Source: Nocardioides eburneiflavus (lineage in GTDB: Bacteria > Actinomycetota > Actinomycetes > Propionibacteriales > Nocardioidaceae). Taken from it: DNA of 64,000 bases. Under the pieces are notes generated by a model. The model made no database searches. It was given only the letters and a program-made list of their open reading frames with translations, and was not told the origin of the DNA. Shown here piece after piece: positions 1 to 8,002 of the stretch (the first letter of the stretch is position 1; each line of letters opens with the position of its first letter). The stretch is taken from NCBI RefSeq assembly GCF_004785795.1, contig NZ_SRRO01000001.1, forward strand, positions 992,001 to 1,056,000. Direction: 5' to 3'. Both the position numbers and the translations under genes were made by a program.

Positions 1-98
1 GGTAACTCGGCGTGACACCGCCTCTCGGGTGTGTGCGCCGGTCGGCCGCGGTGGTTGCGTCGGTGGTTCGGCACAACCGAACCCCCTGGGAGGGAATC

Positions 99-443
99 AT
101 GAGTGACACAGTGTGGAGCTACCGCGACACCTCGTGGAGCCAGGACAGCGACCTCATCGGCTACGACGTCGAGGCCAGCGACGGGTCGATCGGCAAGATC
201 GACGAGGCGAGCAACGACGCGGCCGGCCAGTGGCTGGTCGTCGACACCGGCTTCTGGATCTTCGGCAAGAAGCGCCTGATCCCGGCCGGCGCCGTCACGG
301 GCGTCGACCACGACGGCAAGAACGTGATCGTCAACCTGACCAAGGACGAGATCAAGTCCGCGCCGGACTACGACAAGGACGACTGGAACGACGACTCCCG
401 GGGTCGTCACACCGACTACTACACGCCGTACTCGTCCCGCTGA
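99..443 (+). CDS. PRC-barrel domain protein
   Basis: A 114-aa soluble protein made almost entirely of one PRC-barrel-like domain (VGYD-type opening 'LIGYDVEASDGSIGKID', then alternating strands ending in the acidic 'NLTKDEIKSAPDYD' segment). PRC-barrel proteins are small adaptor or RNA/protein-binding modules, and stand-alone copies are common in actinobacteria, often stress induced. The ATG was chosen because GGGAGG lies about 8 bases upstream; the frame is open further 5' but those residues look non-coding. The C-terminal tail is rich in Asp, Arg and Tyr and probably disordered. Family placement is by sequence pattern; the precise role is unknown. Confidence 0.75.
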   Translation: MSDTVWSYRDTSWSQDSDLIGYDVEASDGSIGKIDEASNDAAGQWLVVDTGFWIFGKKRLIPAGAVTGVDHDGKNVIVNLTKDEIKSAPDYDKDDWNDDSRGRHTDYYTPYSSR

Positions 444-521
444 CCCAGCGGGACGACACGTTCCCCGACGCCCCGGCCGACACGCTCGGCCGGGGCGTCG
501 GCGCGTCCGGGGCTCGCGCGG

Positions 522-1211
522 TCAGGGCGCCAGCGCGCCGGACAGCAGCTCGGCGGCCTGCGGGTCGAGCGTCGAGGTGTCGGCGCGGTGCCAGAGCAGT
601 CGCAGGAGCACCTCCGCGCGGTCCCGGACCTCGACCTCCGTGCCCGACCCGATCGTGACGTCACCCGGGACGTCGGTCGCGACGAGTCGTACGGCCGCCG
701 CGAGCGGGTCGACGCGACCGAGCCGCACCTGCCGCGGGTAGAGCACCTCGGCCACCTCGAGCACGCCGTCCCAGGCGAGCGCGGGGTCGTACGCCGTCGG
801 TGCGCCGGCAGCCTCCTCGGCGTCCCACGTGTGCATGGCGACCTCGTGGACCTGGCGTCGCCGCCAGGACCCGGCGGTGCGGTCGGCCGCGTCGAGGGTC
901 CACGCGGGCGCGTCCGGGGGCGTGGACGCGAGCACGTCGAGGAGGTGCGCCGCCTGCGCGGCGTACCAGGCCGCGAGGTCGGGCTCGTCAGGCGCCGGTG
1001 GAGTCGGCTGCAGGTCCGGGGTGCCGGCCGTCACGGCGTGCGCCGCCCACTGGTGCACGCCGCCGAGGTGCACCACCAGGTCGCGCACAGACCAGCCCGG
1101 GCAGTGCGTCACCGGGGCGTCGGGGTCGGCGGACGCGACCACCGCGGCGAACCTGGCGGTGTGCGTGCGCAGCAGTGCGAGCCAGTCAGCACCGCCCACC
1201 TCGTCGCGCAT
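522..1211 (-). CDS. Mycothiol-dependent maleylpyruvate isomerase-type (DinB-like) protein
   Basis: A 229-aa protein of the actinobacterial TIGR03083 / maleylpyruvate isomerase family. It has an N-terminal DinB-like four-helix domain ('THCPGWSVRDLVVHLGGVHQWAAH', with the conserved CPGW and HLGG blocks) and an 'EVAMHTWDAE' motif that supplies a metal-ligand His. The C-terminal half is the MDMPI-C type region ('LLRLLWHRAD'). Relatives use mycothiol or a metal to act on small thiol-reactive substrates; the substrate here is not predictable. Its ATG overlaps the TGA of the upstream gene in TGATG, so translation of the two is probably coupled. Confidence 0.75.
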   Translation of the reverse strand: MRDEVGGADWLALLRTHTARFAAVVASADPDAPVTHCPGWSVRDLVVHLGGVHQWAAHAVTAGTPDLQPTPPAPDEPDLAAWYAAQAAHLLDVLASTPPDAPAWTLDAADRTAGSWRRRQVHEVAMHTWDAEEAAGAPTAYDPALAWDGVLEVAEVLYPRQVRLGRVDPLAAAVRLVATDVPGDVTIGSGTEVEVRDRAEVLLRLLWHRADTSTLDPQAAELLSGALAP

Positions 1212-1849
1212 CACGCCTCCCAGGCCGGTCCCTCGCCGCCCACGCGTTCCAGCAGCCGACGCCCGACGTGGCCGGCGTTGGCGAGGCGTACGTCCTCGGG
1301 GACCGCGGGGAGGTTCTCCTCCCAGTCGAGCAGGCACGAGCCGCGCAGCTGCAGCATCCGCGCGGGCCGGCCGAAGAAGAACGGGTGGGCGTGCGCGCCG
1401 CCGTCGCCGTAGCGTCCGACGTGGCAGCGCCCGACGCTCGGCAGCTCCTCGATCGCGGCGGTGACGCGGACCATCAGCACGCCCAGCTCGGCGGCCATCT
1501 CGACGGGCAGGTCCGCGAGGTCGTAGTGCTGGACGGGCCGGAGGATGAAGGACACGGGGAGCTTCATGTCGAGCGCGACCAGCAGCCACCGCTCGTTGCG
1601 CCAGGCGACCCGCGCAGCGCGCTCGGGCGGCATCGGGTGCTGGCAGAAGCAGTCAGCCGGGTCCTCGCCCTCGCGCGGCGGCTCGGCGTCGGCGAGCGGC
1701 TCCAGCGGCTTGACCCGCAGCCCGTCGAGCTCGAACGGGAAGATGTCCCACCCGGGCATCGCCTCGATCGCGACCGGCAGCCGGCCCTCGTCGTCGGTGG
1801 CCGCGGCGACGCGGGCGTGGAACTCCTCGGCGGTCTCGAGCTGGCTCAT
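1211..1849 (-). CDS. Conserved hypothetical protein, possibly HIT-like
   Basis: A 212-aa soluble protein without signal peptide or membrane segment. It contains 'CFCQHPMPPERAARVAWRNERWLL' and, near residue 150, 'GRCHVGRYGDGGAHAHPFFFGRPARM', where the H-A-H cluster recalls the histidine triad of HIT or GalT-like proteins. The complete HxHxH motif is absent, so the assignment is tentative. It is the first gene of a two-gene unit with the DinB-like protein downstream (one-base overlap). An actinobacterial conserved hypothetical is the safest label. Confidence 0.6.
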   Translation of the reverse strand: MSQLETAEEFHARVAAATDDEGRLPVAIEAMPGWDIFPFELDGLRVKPLEPLADAEPPREGEDPADCFCQHPMPPERAARVAWRNERWLLVALDMKLPVSFILRPVQHYDLADLPVEMAAELGVLMVRVTAAIEELPSVGRCHVGRYGDGGAHAHPFFFGRPARMLQLRGSCLLDWEENLPAVPEDVRLANAGHVGRRLLERVGGEGPAWEA

Positions 1850-1888
1850 GGCGCCGAGTCAATCAGGTCTACGTGGCGGACGCGTCGG

Positions 1889-3400
1889 TCACCAGGGCGA
1901 GGGCTGGTAGTCCTTGACGAAGCAGCCGAACAGGTCAGTCCCGGACTCGCCGAGCACGATCGGGTCGTAGACGCGCGCGGCCCCGTCGACGAGGTCGAGC
2001 GGCGCGTGCCAGCCCTCGGCGGCGATCCGCAGCTTCTCGTGGTGCGGCCGCTCGTCGGTGATCCAGCCGGTGTCGACGGCGGTCATCAGGATGCTGTCGG
2101 TCTCGAACATCTCGCCCGACGAGGTGCGGGTCATCATGTTGAGCGCGGCCTTGGCCATGTTGGTGTGCGGGTGCCCGGGGCCCTTGTAGCGGCGGGAGAA
2201 CTGGCCCTCCATCGCCGAGACGTTGACGACGTACGCCCGACCCGAGGTCGCCGCCGCAGCCGCCGCCGCGAGGGCCGGGCGCAGCCGCGAGACCAGCAGG
2301 AACGGCGCGATCGAGTTGCACAGCTGCACCTCGAGGAGCTCCAGCGGGTCGACCTCGCCGACGGTCTGGGTCCACGAGTTGTTCGTCTGGACGTCTGGCA
2401 GCAGGCCCCCGGCGTCGACGGCGGTGCCGGCGAGGTGCGCGTCGAGCGAGGCGTGCCCGGCCTTGAGGGCCAGCGCGGTGAGGGTCGCGGCGTTGTGGAC
2501 GGCCATCGCGTGCTCGGCCGACTCGCCCTCGTGGTGGGCCACGGCGGTGTCGCGCAGGGCGCCGGCGATGGCCGCGGGGTGCGCCTCCGAGATCCGGTCG
2601 AAGGTCACCAGCTCCGGCACCGAGTCGTCGGGCAGCGGCAGCGACTCGGCCTCGACGAGGGGGGCGTACGCGCCGGGCGTGCGGCGGACCGTCTGGCAGG
2701 CGTTGTTGATGAGGATGTCGAGCGGACCGGCCGCGGCGACGTCGTCGGCCAGGGACACGACCTGGGTCGGGTCGCGCAGGTCGATGCCGACGACCTTGAG
2801 CCGGTGCAGCCAGTCGTCGCTGTCGGGCATCGCGCTGAACCGGCGCACCGCGTCCTTGGGGAAGCGGGTGGTGATCGTCGTGTGGGCGCCGTCGCGCAGC
2901 AGCCGCAGCGCGATGTACATCCCGATCTTCGCGCGGCCGCCGGTGAGCAGCGCCCGCTTGCCGGTGAGGTCGGTGCGCTGGTCGCGCTTGGTGTGGCTCA
3001 TCGCCGCGCAGCTCGGGCAGAGCCAGTGGTAGAACGCGTCGACGAGCGTGAAGTCCTGCTTGCAGATGTAGCACCCGCGCGCGGTGATCAGCTCACCGGC
3101 GAAGGCGCCGGCGGTGTTCGACACGAGCGGGATGCCGGCGGTCTCGTCGTCGATGCGCATCGGCGAGCCGGTGGCCGTGCGCGCGATGATGTCGAGGTCG
3201 TGCTGCTGGCGCTCCAGGCGGATCTCGGCGCGACGCTGCTTCTTGATCAGCTTGTACATGTAGGACGCGGCGCGCTTCATCGTGCGTACGTCGTCGTGGT
3301 CGGGGTGCAGCGCCGACACCTCGCGCAGCACCTCGAGGGCGATCGCCATCCGGGCAGGGTCGATTCGGGGCGAGTCAGGACCGGGGTGCTGCTGGTTCAC
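1889..3400 (-). CDS. Zinc-ribbon-containing short-chain dehydrogenase (SDR)
   Basis: A 503-aa protein starting at GTG 3400. The first 100 residues are helical and basic; a four-cysteine ribbon follows (C110, C113, C128, C131), then a Rossmann SDR domain from about residue 146 with the glycine motif TGGRAKIG instead of the usual TGxxxGIG. An 'INNA' motif follows, and the active-site Ser lies in 'VVNVSAMEG'. The usual catalytic Tyr four residues before the Lys is a Thr here (HPHTNMAKAALNM), although a Tyr lies about ten residues earlier. The length, about twice that of a classical SDR, comes from the N-terminal domains and an insertion around residues 220-330. Cytoplasmic NAD(P) oxidoreductase; substrate unknown. 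Confidence 0.75.
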   Translation of the reverse strand: MNQQHPGPDSPRIDPARMAIALEVLREVSALHPDHDDVRTMKRAASYMYKLIKKQRRAEIRLERQQHDLDIIARTATGSPMRIDDETAGIPLVSNTAGAFAGELITARGCYICKQDFTLVDAFYHWLCPSCAAMSHTKRDQRTDLTGKRALLTGGRAKIGMYIALRLLRDGAHTTITTRFPKDAVRRFSAMPDSDDWLHRLKVVGIDLRDPTQVVSLADDVAAAGPLDILINNACQTVRRTPGAYAPLVEAESLPLPDDSVPELVTFDRISEAHPAAIAGALRDTAVAHHEGESAEHAMAVHNAATLTALALKAGHASLDAHLAGTAVDAGGLLPDVQTNNSWTQTVGEVDPLELLEVQLCNSIAPFLLVSRLRPALAAAAAAATSGRAYVVNVSAMEGQFSRRYKGPGHPHTNMAKAALNMMTRTSSGEMFETDSILMTAVDTGWITDERPHHEKLRIAAEGWHAPLDLVDGAARVYDPIVLGESGTDLFGCFVKDYQPSPW

Positions 3401-3422
3401 CGGAGCAGGGTACGGCGGTACC

Positions 3423-5705
3423 TCACTCCCGCCACAAAGGACGGAACGAGCGGCCGAACCACCCGAGGCCCGAGCCCTTCGGCGCGCGCGGCAGCTCCGC
3501 CCCGCCGTACGTCGCGCGCCGGGCGGTGCCGTACTCGAGCCAGGTCCGCGCCGGCCGCTGGCCGATCCCGGGCCGCGCCCAGTCGCAGACACCGCCGGCG
3601 AAGACCGCCTGCAGGCGTGCCCACTGCGCGTCGGTGAACGGCACCGGCAGTCCGCCGGGCAGGCGGTAGGTCGAGCGGTCGAGCGGCTGGAGCCGGCAGG
3701 CGAGGACGTCGTTGGCCGCCGGGCCGCCCGCCTCCTGGCGCGGCGTGGAGAGGTTGGTGGTCGCGAGGTCCGCGCGGCACACCACGCCGGGGACGCCGTC
3801 GGCGAGGCAGCGGTCCTGCAGCGACGCGGGCCGGCCCTCGACGACCTTCTGCGCCAGCGGGACGGCGCGCCGGTCCTTCTCGACCCGGGTCAGCCAGCGG
3901 TCCATCGCGATGAACGCCTCGGTCGGCCAGCGCACGTCGCCGAGCAGCGGGGTCGGCCCGAACCACTCGACGCGGTTGTCGGTGTGGCCCTGCGAGCGCT
4001 GGAGCCGGAGGTGGCTCCAGACGGCGTGGGCGTAGTCGTGGGCGATGCCCGGGTCGGGCCCGGCGTGGTTGATCATGGCCACGCCGCTGGTGTTGCTGAA
4101 CTCGTTGAGCAGGCCGGTGCGATAGGCGTTGGCGATCGACGCCGGGTCGCCGGCGGTGCGCGCGGCGATCGGGTCGGCGTTGACGTCGAGGCCGCCGATC
4201 TTCTCGTTGAGGTCGGCGAACTGCTCCGGCGTGATCCGCCCGCCCTTCAGCGCCTCCAGCCCGTACTGGACGCCGCTGTTGCCGAACGGCAGCCCGGCGA
4301 ACCCGCGTCCGGCCGCCTGCTCCTGCACGCTCCACACCGACTCCGGTCGCGGGCCGAGCTGGTTGCGCATCAGCGTGAGGATGTCGCAGCGCACCCCGCC
4401 GGGGTTGGTCTCGGAGTCGAAGCGGGTGCGGGGGTCGCCGGCGACCGGCTCGGGGATCCCCGGGCACGCGTGCTCGGGGTCGATCGCGCTCTTGAACAGG
4501 CCCTCGTCCGCGGTGATCGCGTTGACCGGCGTGAGGTGGCCCTCGACGTCGGCGATCTGCGTGGGCGACCAGAGCACACCCGGCCCCCACGACGCCGGGT
4601 CCTCGAAGTAGCCCCGCATCAGGTGGTAGTCGGCGAACTGCGAGCCGGGGCTCATCACGTCGGGGTAGGAGCAGGTGGTCACCAGCCCCTGGTAGATCCC
4701 GGGGTACGCGTTGGCGACGGTGTGCTGCGCCACCGACCCGCCGCTGCAGCCGGTGCCGATCGTGTAGCGGATCGTGCCGTACTGCTCGACGAGGCGCTCC
4801 TTGGCCATCATCAGCGACTCGGCGTTGTGCGCGACGTTGCAGTTGTGGCCGGTGTTGGCCAGCGCCGTCGACATCACCGCGAAGCCGCGCCGCAGCGCCT
4901 CGACGTACGAGTTCTCCAGCAGCGGCACCGGGATCGCGTCGAGCGTGCCCGACGCGTCGTCGAGCGGCGGCTCGGCCGGGGCGTAGCTCGCCCCGCAGCC
5001 GCCGCCGTGGGTGATGAGCACCTTGCGGTTCCACTGCCGCTGCGGCTTCCACGCCGTCCACCGCCGGCCGGGGGTGAAGAGGGTGAGGATCGCGTAGCGG
5101 TCGCGGTCCTGGTAGCCGTCCTCGCGCCGCACCACGAACGGCACCGTCCGGCCCTGGTCGGTGGTCGCGGTGTCGACGTCGCTCGGCGGGGCCGCGGGGT
5201 CGTACGGCTCGAGCGCCGAGCGCCCGACCGGCTTGTAGAGGAAGGAGTACGTCGCCGGCTCGTTGCACAGGGCGTCGCGGGCGGTGTCCTGGCAGTCGTA
5301 CGCCGCGGCGACGGGGCCGCTGAGGACGGGGCCGCCGTTGCGGTGGTTCGTGATGACGACCCGGTCGGGCCGCGCGCTGCCGGCCCGGGCCCGCAGCACG
5401 TTGCGGCCGTTGTCGAGCCCCTTCAGCAGGACCACCGAGCGGTGGCGGAACCTCCGTGACACGTCGCGGCCGTCGAGGGTGACGCGGAGCCGGCCGGCCT
5501 TCCGCGGCGCGGTGATGCGCACGAGCACGTCGCCGCCGGAGACGAGCTCGGCGCGGTTGGAGAGGACCTGGATCCGTACGCTCCCGCGCTCGGCCTGCGG
5601 CGCCGCGGTGCCCGCAGGGGGTCCGGCGACGAGCAGTGCGGCCACCAGGCCGAGGGCGAGCGCGGCCACGCAGGCGCGGACGGTGGGGCGGGACGGGTGC
5701 GGCAC
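3423..5705 (-). CDS. Exported DUF6351 family protein
   Basis: A 760-aa protein with a clear Sec signal peptide (RxCVAALALGLVAALLVAG, Ala-rich cleavage region near residue 35), so extracytoplasmic. The body matches the DUF6351 family: a beta-sandwich-like N-terminus followed by an alpha/beta-hydrolase-like core. A 'THGGGCGASY' oxyanion-type segment is present, and the GCSGGS elbow places a candidate nucleophile at Ser321. A hydrolytic activity on an external substrate is plausible but unproven. The start is GTG 5705, preceded by an exceptionally good AGGAGGT that sits inside a perfect inverted repeat (separate entry). It lies downstream of, and on the same strand as, a LuxR-type response regulator. 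Confidence 0.75.
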   Translation of the reverse strand: MPHPSRPTVRACVAALALGLVAALLVAGPPAGTAAPQAERGSVRIQVLSNRAELVSGGDVLVRITAPRKAGRLRVTLDGRDVSRRFRHRSVVLLKGLDNGRNVLRARAGSARPDRVVITNHRNGGPVLSGPVAAAYDCQDTARDALCNEPATYSFLYKPVGRSALEPYDPAAPPSDVDTATTDQGRTVPFVVRREDGYQDRDRYAILTLFTPGRRWTAWKPQRQWNRKVLITHGGGCGASYAPAEPPLDDASGTLDAIPVPLLENSYVEALRRGFAVMSTALANTGHNCNVAHNAESLMMAKERLVEQYGTIRYTIGTGCSGGSVAQHTVANAYPGIYQGLVTTCSYPDVMSPGSQFADYHLMRGYFEDPASWGPGVLWSPTQIADVEGHLTPVNAITADEGLFKSAIDPEHACPGIPEPVAGDPRTRFDSETNPGGVRCDILTLMRNQLGPRPESVWSVQEQAAGRGFAGLPFGNSGVQYGLEALKGGRITPEQFADLNEKIGGLDVNADPIAARTAGDPASIANAYRTGLLNEFSNTSGVAMINHAGPDPGIAHDYAHAVWSHLRLQRSQGHTDNRVEWFGPTPLLGDVRWPTEAFIAMDRWLTRVEKDRRAVPLAQKVVEGRPASLQDRCLADGVPGVVCRADLATTNLSTPRQEAGGPAANDVLACRLQPLDRSTYRLPGGLPVPFTDAQWARLQAVFAGGVCDWARPGIGQRPARTWLEYGTARRATYGGAELPRAPKGSGLGWFGRSFRPLWRE

Positions 5706-5710
5706 GGCGT

Positions 5711-5733
5711 ACCTCCTGAGGGGTTCAGGAGGT
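5711..5733 (-). promoter_or_regulatory. Hairpin that sequesters the Shine-Dalgarno of the DUF6351 gene
   Basis: A perfect 9-bp inverted repeat with a 5-base loop. In the minus-strand mRNA it reads ACCUCCUGA-ACCCC-UCAGGAGGU, then ACGCC and the GTG start at 5705. The 3' arm holds the full Shine-Dalgarno AGGAGGU, and the 5' arm is its exact complement, resembling the 16S rRNA tail. Read-through would leave the ribosome site paired, so translation may depend on melting, a ligand or a protein. It could also act as a weak terminator for the upstream response regulator. The pairing is seen directly; a switching role is inference. Confidence 0.6.
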
Positions 5734-5768
5734 CAAACGACGCGGGTGCGCGGCTGGTTACTGGGCGG

Positions 5769-6416
5769 TCACTCGCGGGCCGGCGACCCGTTGATCCGGA
5801 CCCGGTCGGCGCGCATGCCGTGCTCGACGCCCCACAGCACCGCCTTGGAGCGCGAGTCGACCTCGATCTTGCGGTAGGCCGAGCGGATGTAGGACTTGAT
5901 GGAGTTGAGCGAGAGCAGGGTGCGCTCGGCGATCTCCTGGTTGCTCAGCCCCATGGTGATGAGTGACAGGACCTCGGCCTCGCGGGCGGTCAGGCCCTCC
6001 TCGCGCCCGGGCCAGTCGCCGCCGACGAGCGCGGACCGGCCCCGCGAGGGGGAGACCACGAGCTGGCCGGCGGCGATCGCGCAGATCGCGTCGACCAGGC
6101 GCGCGGCCGGGAGGCTCTTGGAGAGATAGCCGCGCACCCCCTGGTTGAGGGTCTCGCGGGTGAGCCACGGCTGGAAGTTCCAGGTGTAGACCGCGACCGT
6201 GCGCACCTGGGCGTTCTGGACGAGGTGCTGCACGGCGGGACCGTTGCCCTGGCCCATCCCGAAGGTGTCGTAGAGGGCGACGTCGACCGGCTGACCGACC
6301 GGTTTGCCGGCCACCAGCTCGACGACCTCGACCCGGTGGCCGTAGCTGCGCATCATGGCGTCGAGGCCGCGGACGACGACCTCGTCGTCGTTGACCAGCG
6401 CGACTCGAATCACCAT
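5769..6416 (-). CDS. LuxR-family response regulator
   Basis: A 215-aa two-domain regulator. The receiver begins 'MVIRVALVNDDEVVVRGL' with the acidic pocket at D10/D11, the probable phospho-acceptor D50 ('VALYDTF') and the conserved K100 ('GYLSKS'). The linker leads to a LuxR/NarL helix-turn-helix ('GLTAREAEVLSLITMGLSNQEIAERTLLS', about residues 140-200). No sensor kinase gene is adjacent. It is transcribed divergently from the ABC exporter operon, 63 bases away, so control of that operon is the obvious guess. The start ATG 6416 fits the family N-terminus; the long upstream reading frame is a shadow of the ABC gene. Confidence 0.88.
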   Translation of the reverse strand: MVIRVALVNDDEVVVRGLDAMMRSYGHRVEVVELVAGKPVGQPVDVALYDTFGMGQGNGPAVQHLVQNAQVRTVAVYTWNFQPWLTRETLNQGVRGYLSKSLPAARLVDAICAIAAGQLVVSPSRGRSALVGGDWPGREEGLTAREAEVLSLITMGLSNQEIAERTLLSLNSIKSYIRSAYRKIEVDSRSKAVLWGVEHGMRADRVRINGSPARE

Positions 6417-6479
6417 GCGCCCAACGTACTGCCGTTTATGTATGTTGAACCCCTTGTTCGAGAGAGTGGGGGGCAACGC

Positions 6480-7367
6480 GTGCGGGAGAGCGCGACTGCG
6501 GTGGAGGAGACCCGCACCGGGGGACTCGGCATCCGCTGCGAGGGGGTCGTCCACCTCTACAAGACCTTCGGCGGTCACGACGTCGTCGCGCTGCGCGGCG
6601 TCGACCTGACGATCCGCCCCGGCGAGCGGGTCGCCTTCCTCGGCCCCAGCGGCTCCGGCAAGTCGACCCTGCTGGCCCTCCTCGGCGGCATCCAGAAACC
6701 CAGCGCCGGCAGGATCTACCTCGGCGACGAGGAGGTCTCGCGGATGGGCGAGCGCTACCTCGCCCGGATCCGCTCCCGCCAGGTCTCCACGATGCTCCAG
6801 GGCGCCACCCGCAACCTGCTGCCCTATGCCACGGCCCGCCAGAACATCGCCTTCGCCCGGCTGTCCCTCTCCAGCGGTGCTCGCGAGCAGGGGATCCCCG
6901 ACGTGGAGCTGCTCGACCGCGTCGGGCTGCTCGACCAGGCCGACCAGGTCGTCTCCACCATGTCCGGCGGCCAGCGCCAGCGCCTGGCCCTCGCCTGCGC
7001 GGTGTCGACCTCCCCGCGCCTGCTGCTCGCCGACGAGCCGACCAGCCAGCTGAGCCACGCCGACCGCGACCACGTCCTGCACCTGATCCACTCCCTCGGC
7101 GACGACTTCGGCACCACCATCGTCGTGGTCACCCACCAGCCCGAGGTCGCCGCGACGTTCCCGCGCACGGTCACCATGAAGGGCGGCCGGGTCGGCGCCG
7201 AGGGCCACGGCGGGTCCGAGTACGCCGTGGTCGGCGAGGACGGCGTGCTGCACCTGCCCGGCCACATCGCCGCCGAGTGGCCGCCCGGCACGCTCGTCCG
7301 GTTCGAGGACGACGAGCAGGGCCGCATCATCGTGACCCGCGCCAGCAGCGAAGGGGCGCCGACATGA
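6480..7367 (+). CDS. ABC transporter ATP-binding protein (MacB/LolD type), first ATPase
   Basis: A 295-aa nucleotide-binding protein with Walker A 'GPSGSGKST', signature 'MSGGQRQRLALA', Walker B 'LLLADEPTSQLS' and H-loop 'VVVTHQPEV'. The C-terminal ~60 residues past the ATPase core are an extra domain. GTG 6480 is preferred because GTGGGGGG lies about 8 bases upstream; an in-frame ATG at 6438 lacks a good site. A TATGTT box at 6441-6446 could be a -10 element. It is the first of four genes with start/stop overlaps (ATGA with the next). Type VII (MacB/FtsX) exporters act by mechanotransmission on outside substrates such as peptides or lipids. Confidence 0.88.
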   Translation: MRESATAVEETRTGGLGIRCEGVVHLYKTFGGHDVVALRGVDLTIRPGERVAFLGPSGSGKSTLLALLGGIQKPSAGRIYLGDEEVSRMGERYLARIRSRQVSTMLQGATRNLLPYATARQNIAFARLSLSSGAREQGIPDVELLDRVGLLDQADQVVSTMSGGQRQRLALACAVSTSPRLLLADEPTSQLSHADRDHVLHLIHSLGDDFGTTIVVVTHQPEVAATFPRTVTMKGGRVGAEGHGGSEYAVVGEDGVLHLPGHIAAEWPPGTLVRFEDDEQGRIIVTRASSEGAPT

Positions 7368-8002
7368 ACGAGCTCACGCTCGACGCGATCACCTACGTCA
7401 ACGGCCGTACGCTCCTCGACGACGTGAGCGTCACCTTCCCGGCCGGCAAGGTGACCGCCCTGTCGGGGCCGAGCGGCTCCGGCAAGACCACCCTGCTCTC
7501 CATCGCCGGCGGCCTGCTCCAGGCCACGTCCGGCACCGCTGCCCTCGACGGTCGCGAGATGTGGACCGGCAGCGGCGACCCGCTGCCCGAGGTGGCGTTC
7601 GTCCTCCAGGTCTACGGCCTCGTCCCCATCCTCTCGGCCCGGGAGAACGTCTCCATCGCGCTGCGCGCCCGAGGGGTCGCCCCTGCCGACGCCGACGAGG
7701 CCGCCGAGGCCGCGCTGGCCCGGTTCGGCATCGCCGACCTCGGCGAGCGCCAGGTCGAGGAGCTGTCCGGAGGCCAGATGCAGCGCGTGGCCTGCGCCCG
7801 CGGGTTCGTCGTCGGCGCAGAGGTCCTCCTCGCCGACGAGCCCACCTCCGAGCTCGACGAGGGCAACCGCGGCGTCGTCCTCGCCGAGCTGCGCGAGGAG
7901 GCGGCGCGCGGAGCCGTCGTCGTCGTCGCCACCCACGACCCCGCCGTCGTCGAGGCGTGCGACCTCCACGTCGCGCTCGACGAGGGGCGGGTCGTCCGTT
8001 GA
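7364..8002 (+). CDS. ABC transporter ATP-binding protein, second ATPase
   Basis: A 212-aa ATPase of the LolD/MacB type: Walker A 'GPSGSGKTT', Q-loop 'VLQVYGLVP', signature 'LSGGQMQRVACA', Walker B 'VLLADEPTSELD', H-loop 'VVATHDP'. Its length is typical of a bare nucleotide-binding domain. ATG 7364 overlaps the previous TGA (ATGA), and its own stop overlaps the TTG start of the permease. Two different ATPases followed by two different permeases suggest either a heterodimeric transporter or two related exporters made together. The signature and Walker residues are intact in both ATPases. Confidence 0.88.
   Translation: MNELTLDAITYVNGRTLLDDVSVTFPAGKVTALSGPSGSGKTTLLSIAGGLLQATSGTAALDGREMWTGSGDPLPEVAFVLQVYGLVPILSARENVSIALRARGVAPADADEAAEAALARFGIADLGERQVEELSGGQMQRVACARGFVVGAEVLLADEPTSELDEGNRGVVLAELREEAARGAVVVVATHDPAVVEACDLHVALDEGRVVR

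Noticed and set aside
12..98. Upstream in-frame extension of the PRC-barrel gene
   Set aside because: The good Shine-Dalgarno and the domain both begin at ATG 99; the extra 29 residues are Arg/Val-rich and look non-coding.
800..3637. 945-residue plus-strand open frame
   Set aside because: Antisense to the DinB-like, HIT-like and SDR genes, which carry recognisable domains. The composition is that of a shadow frame.
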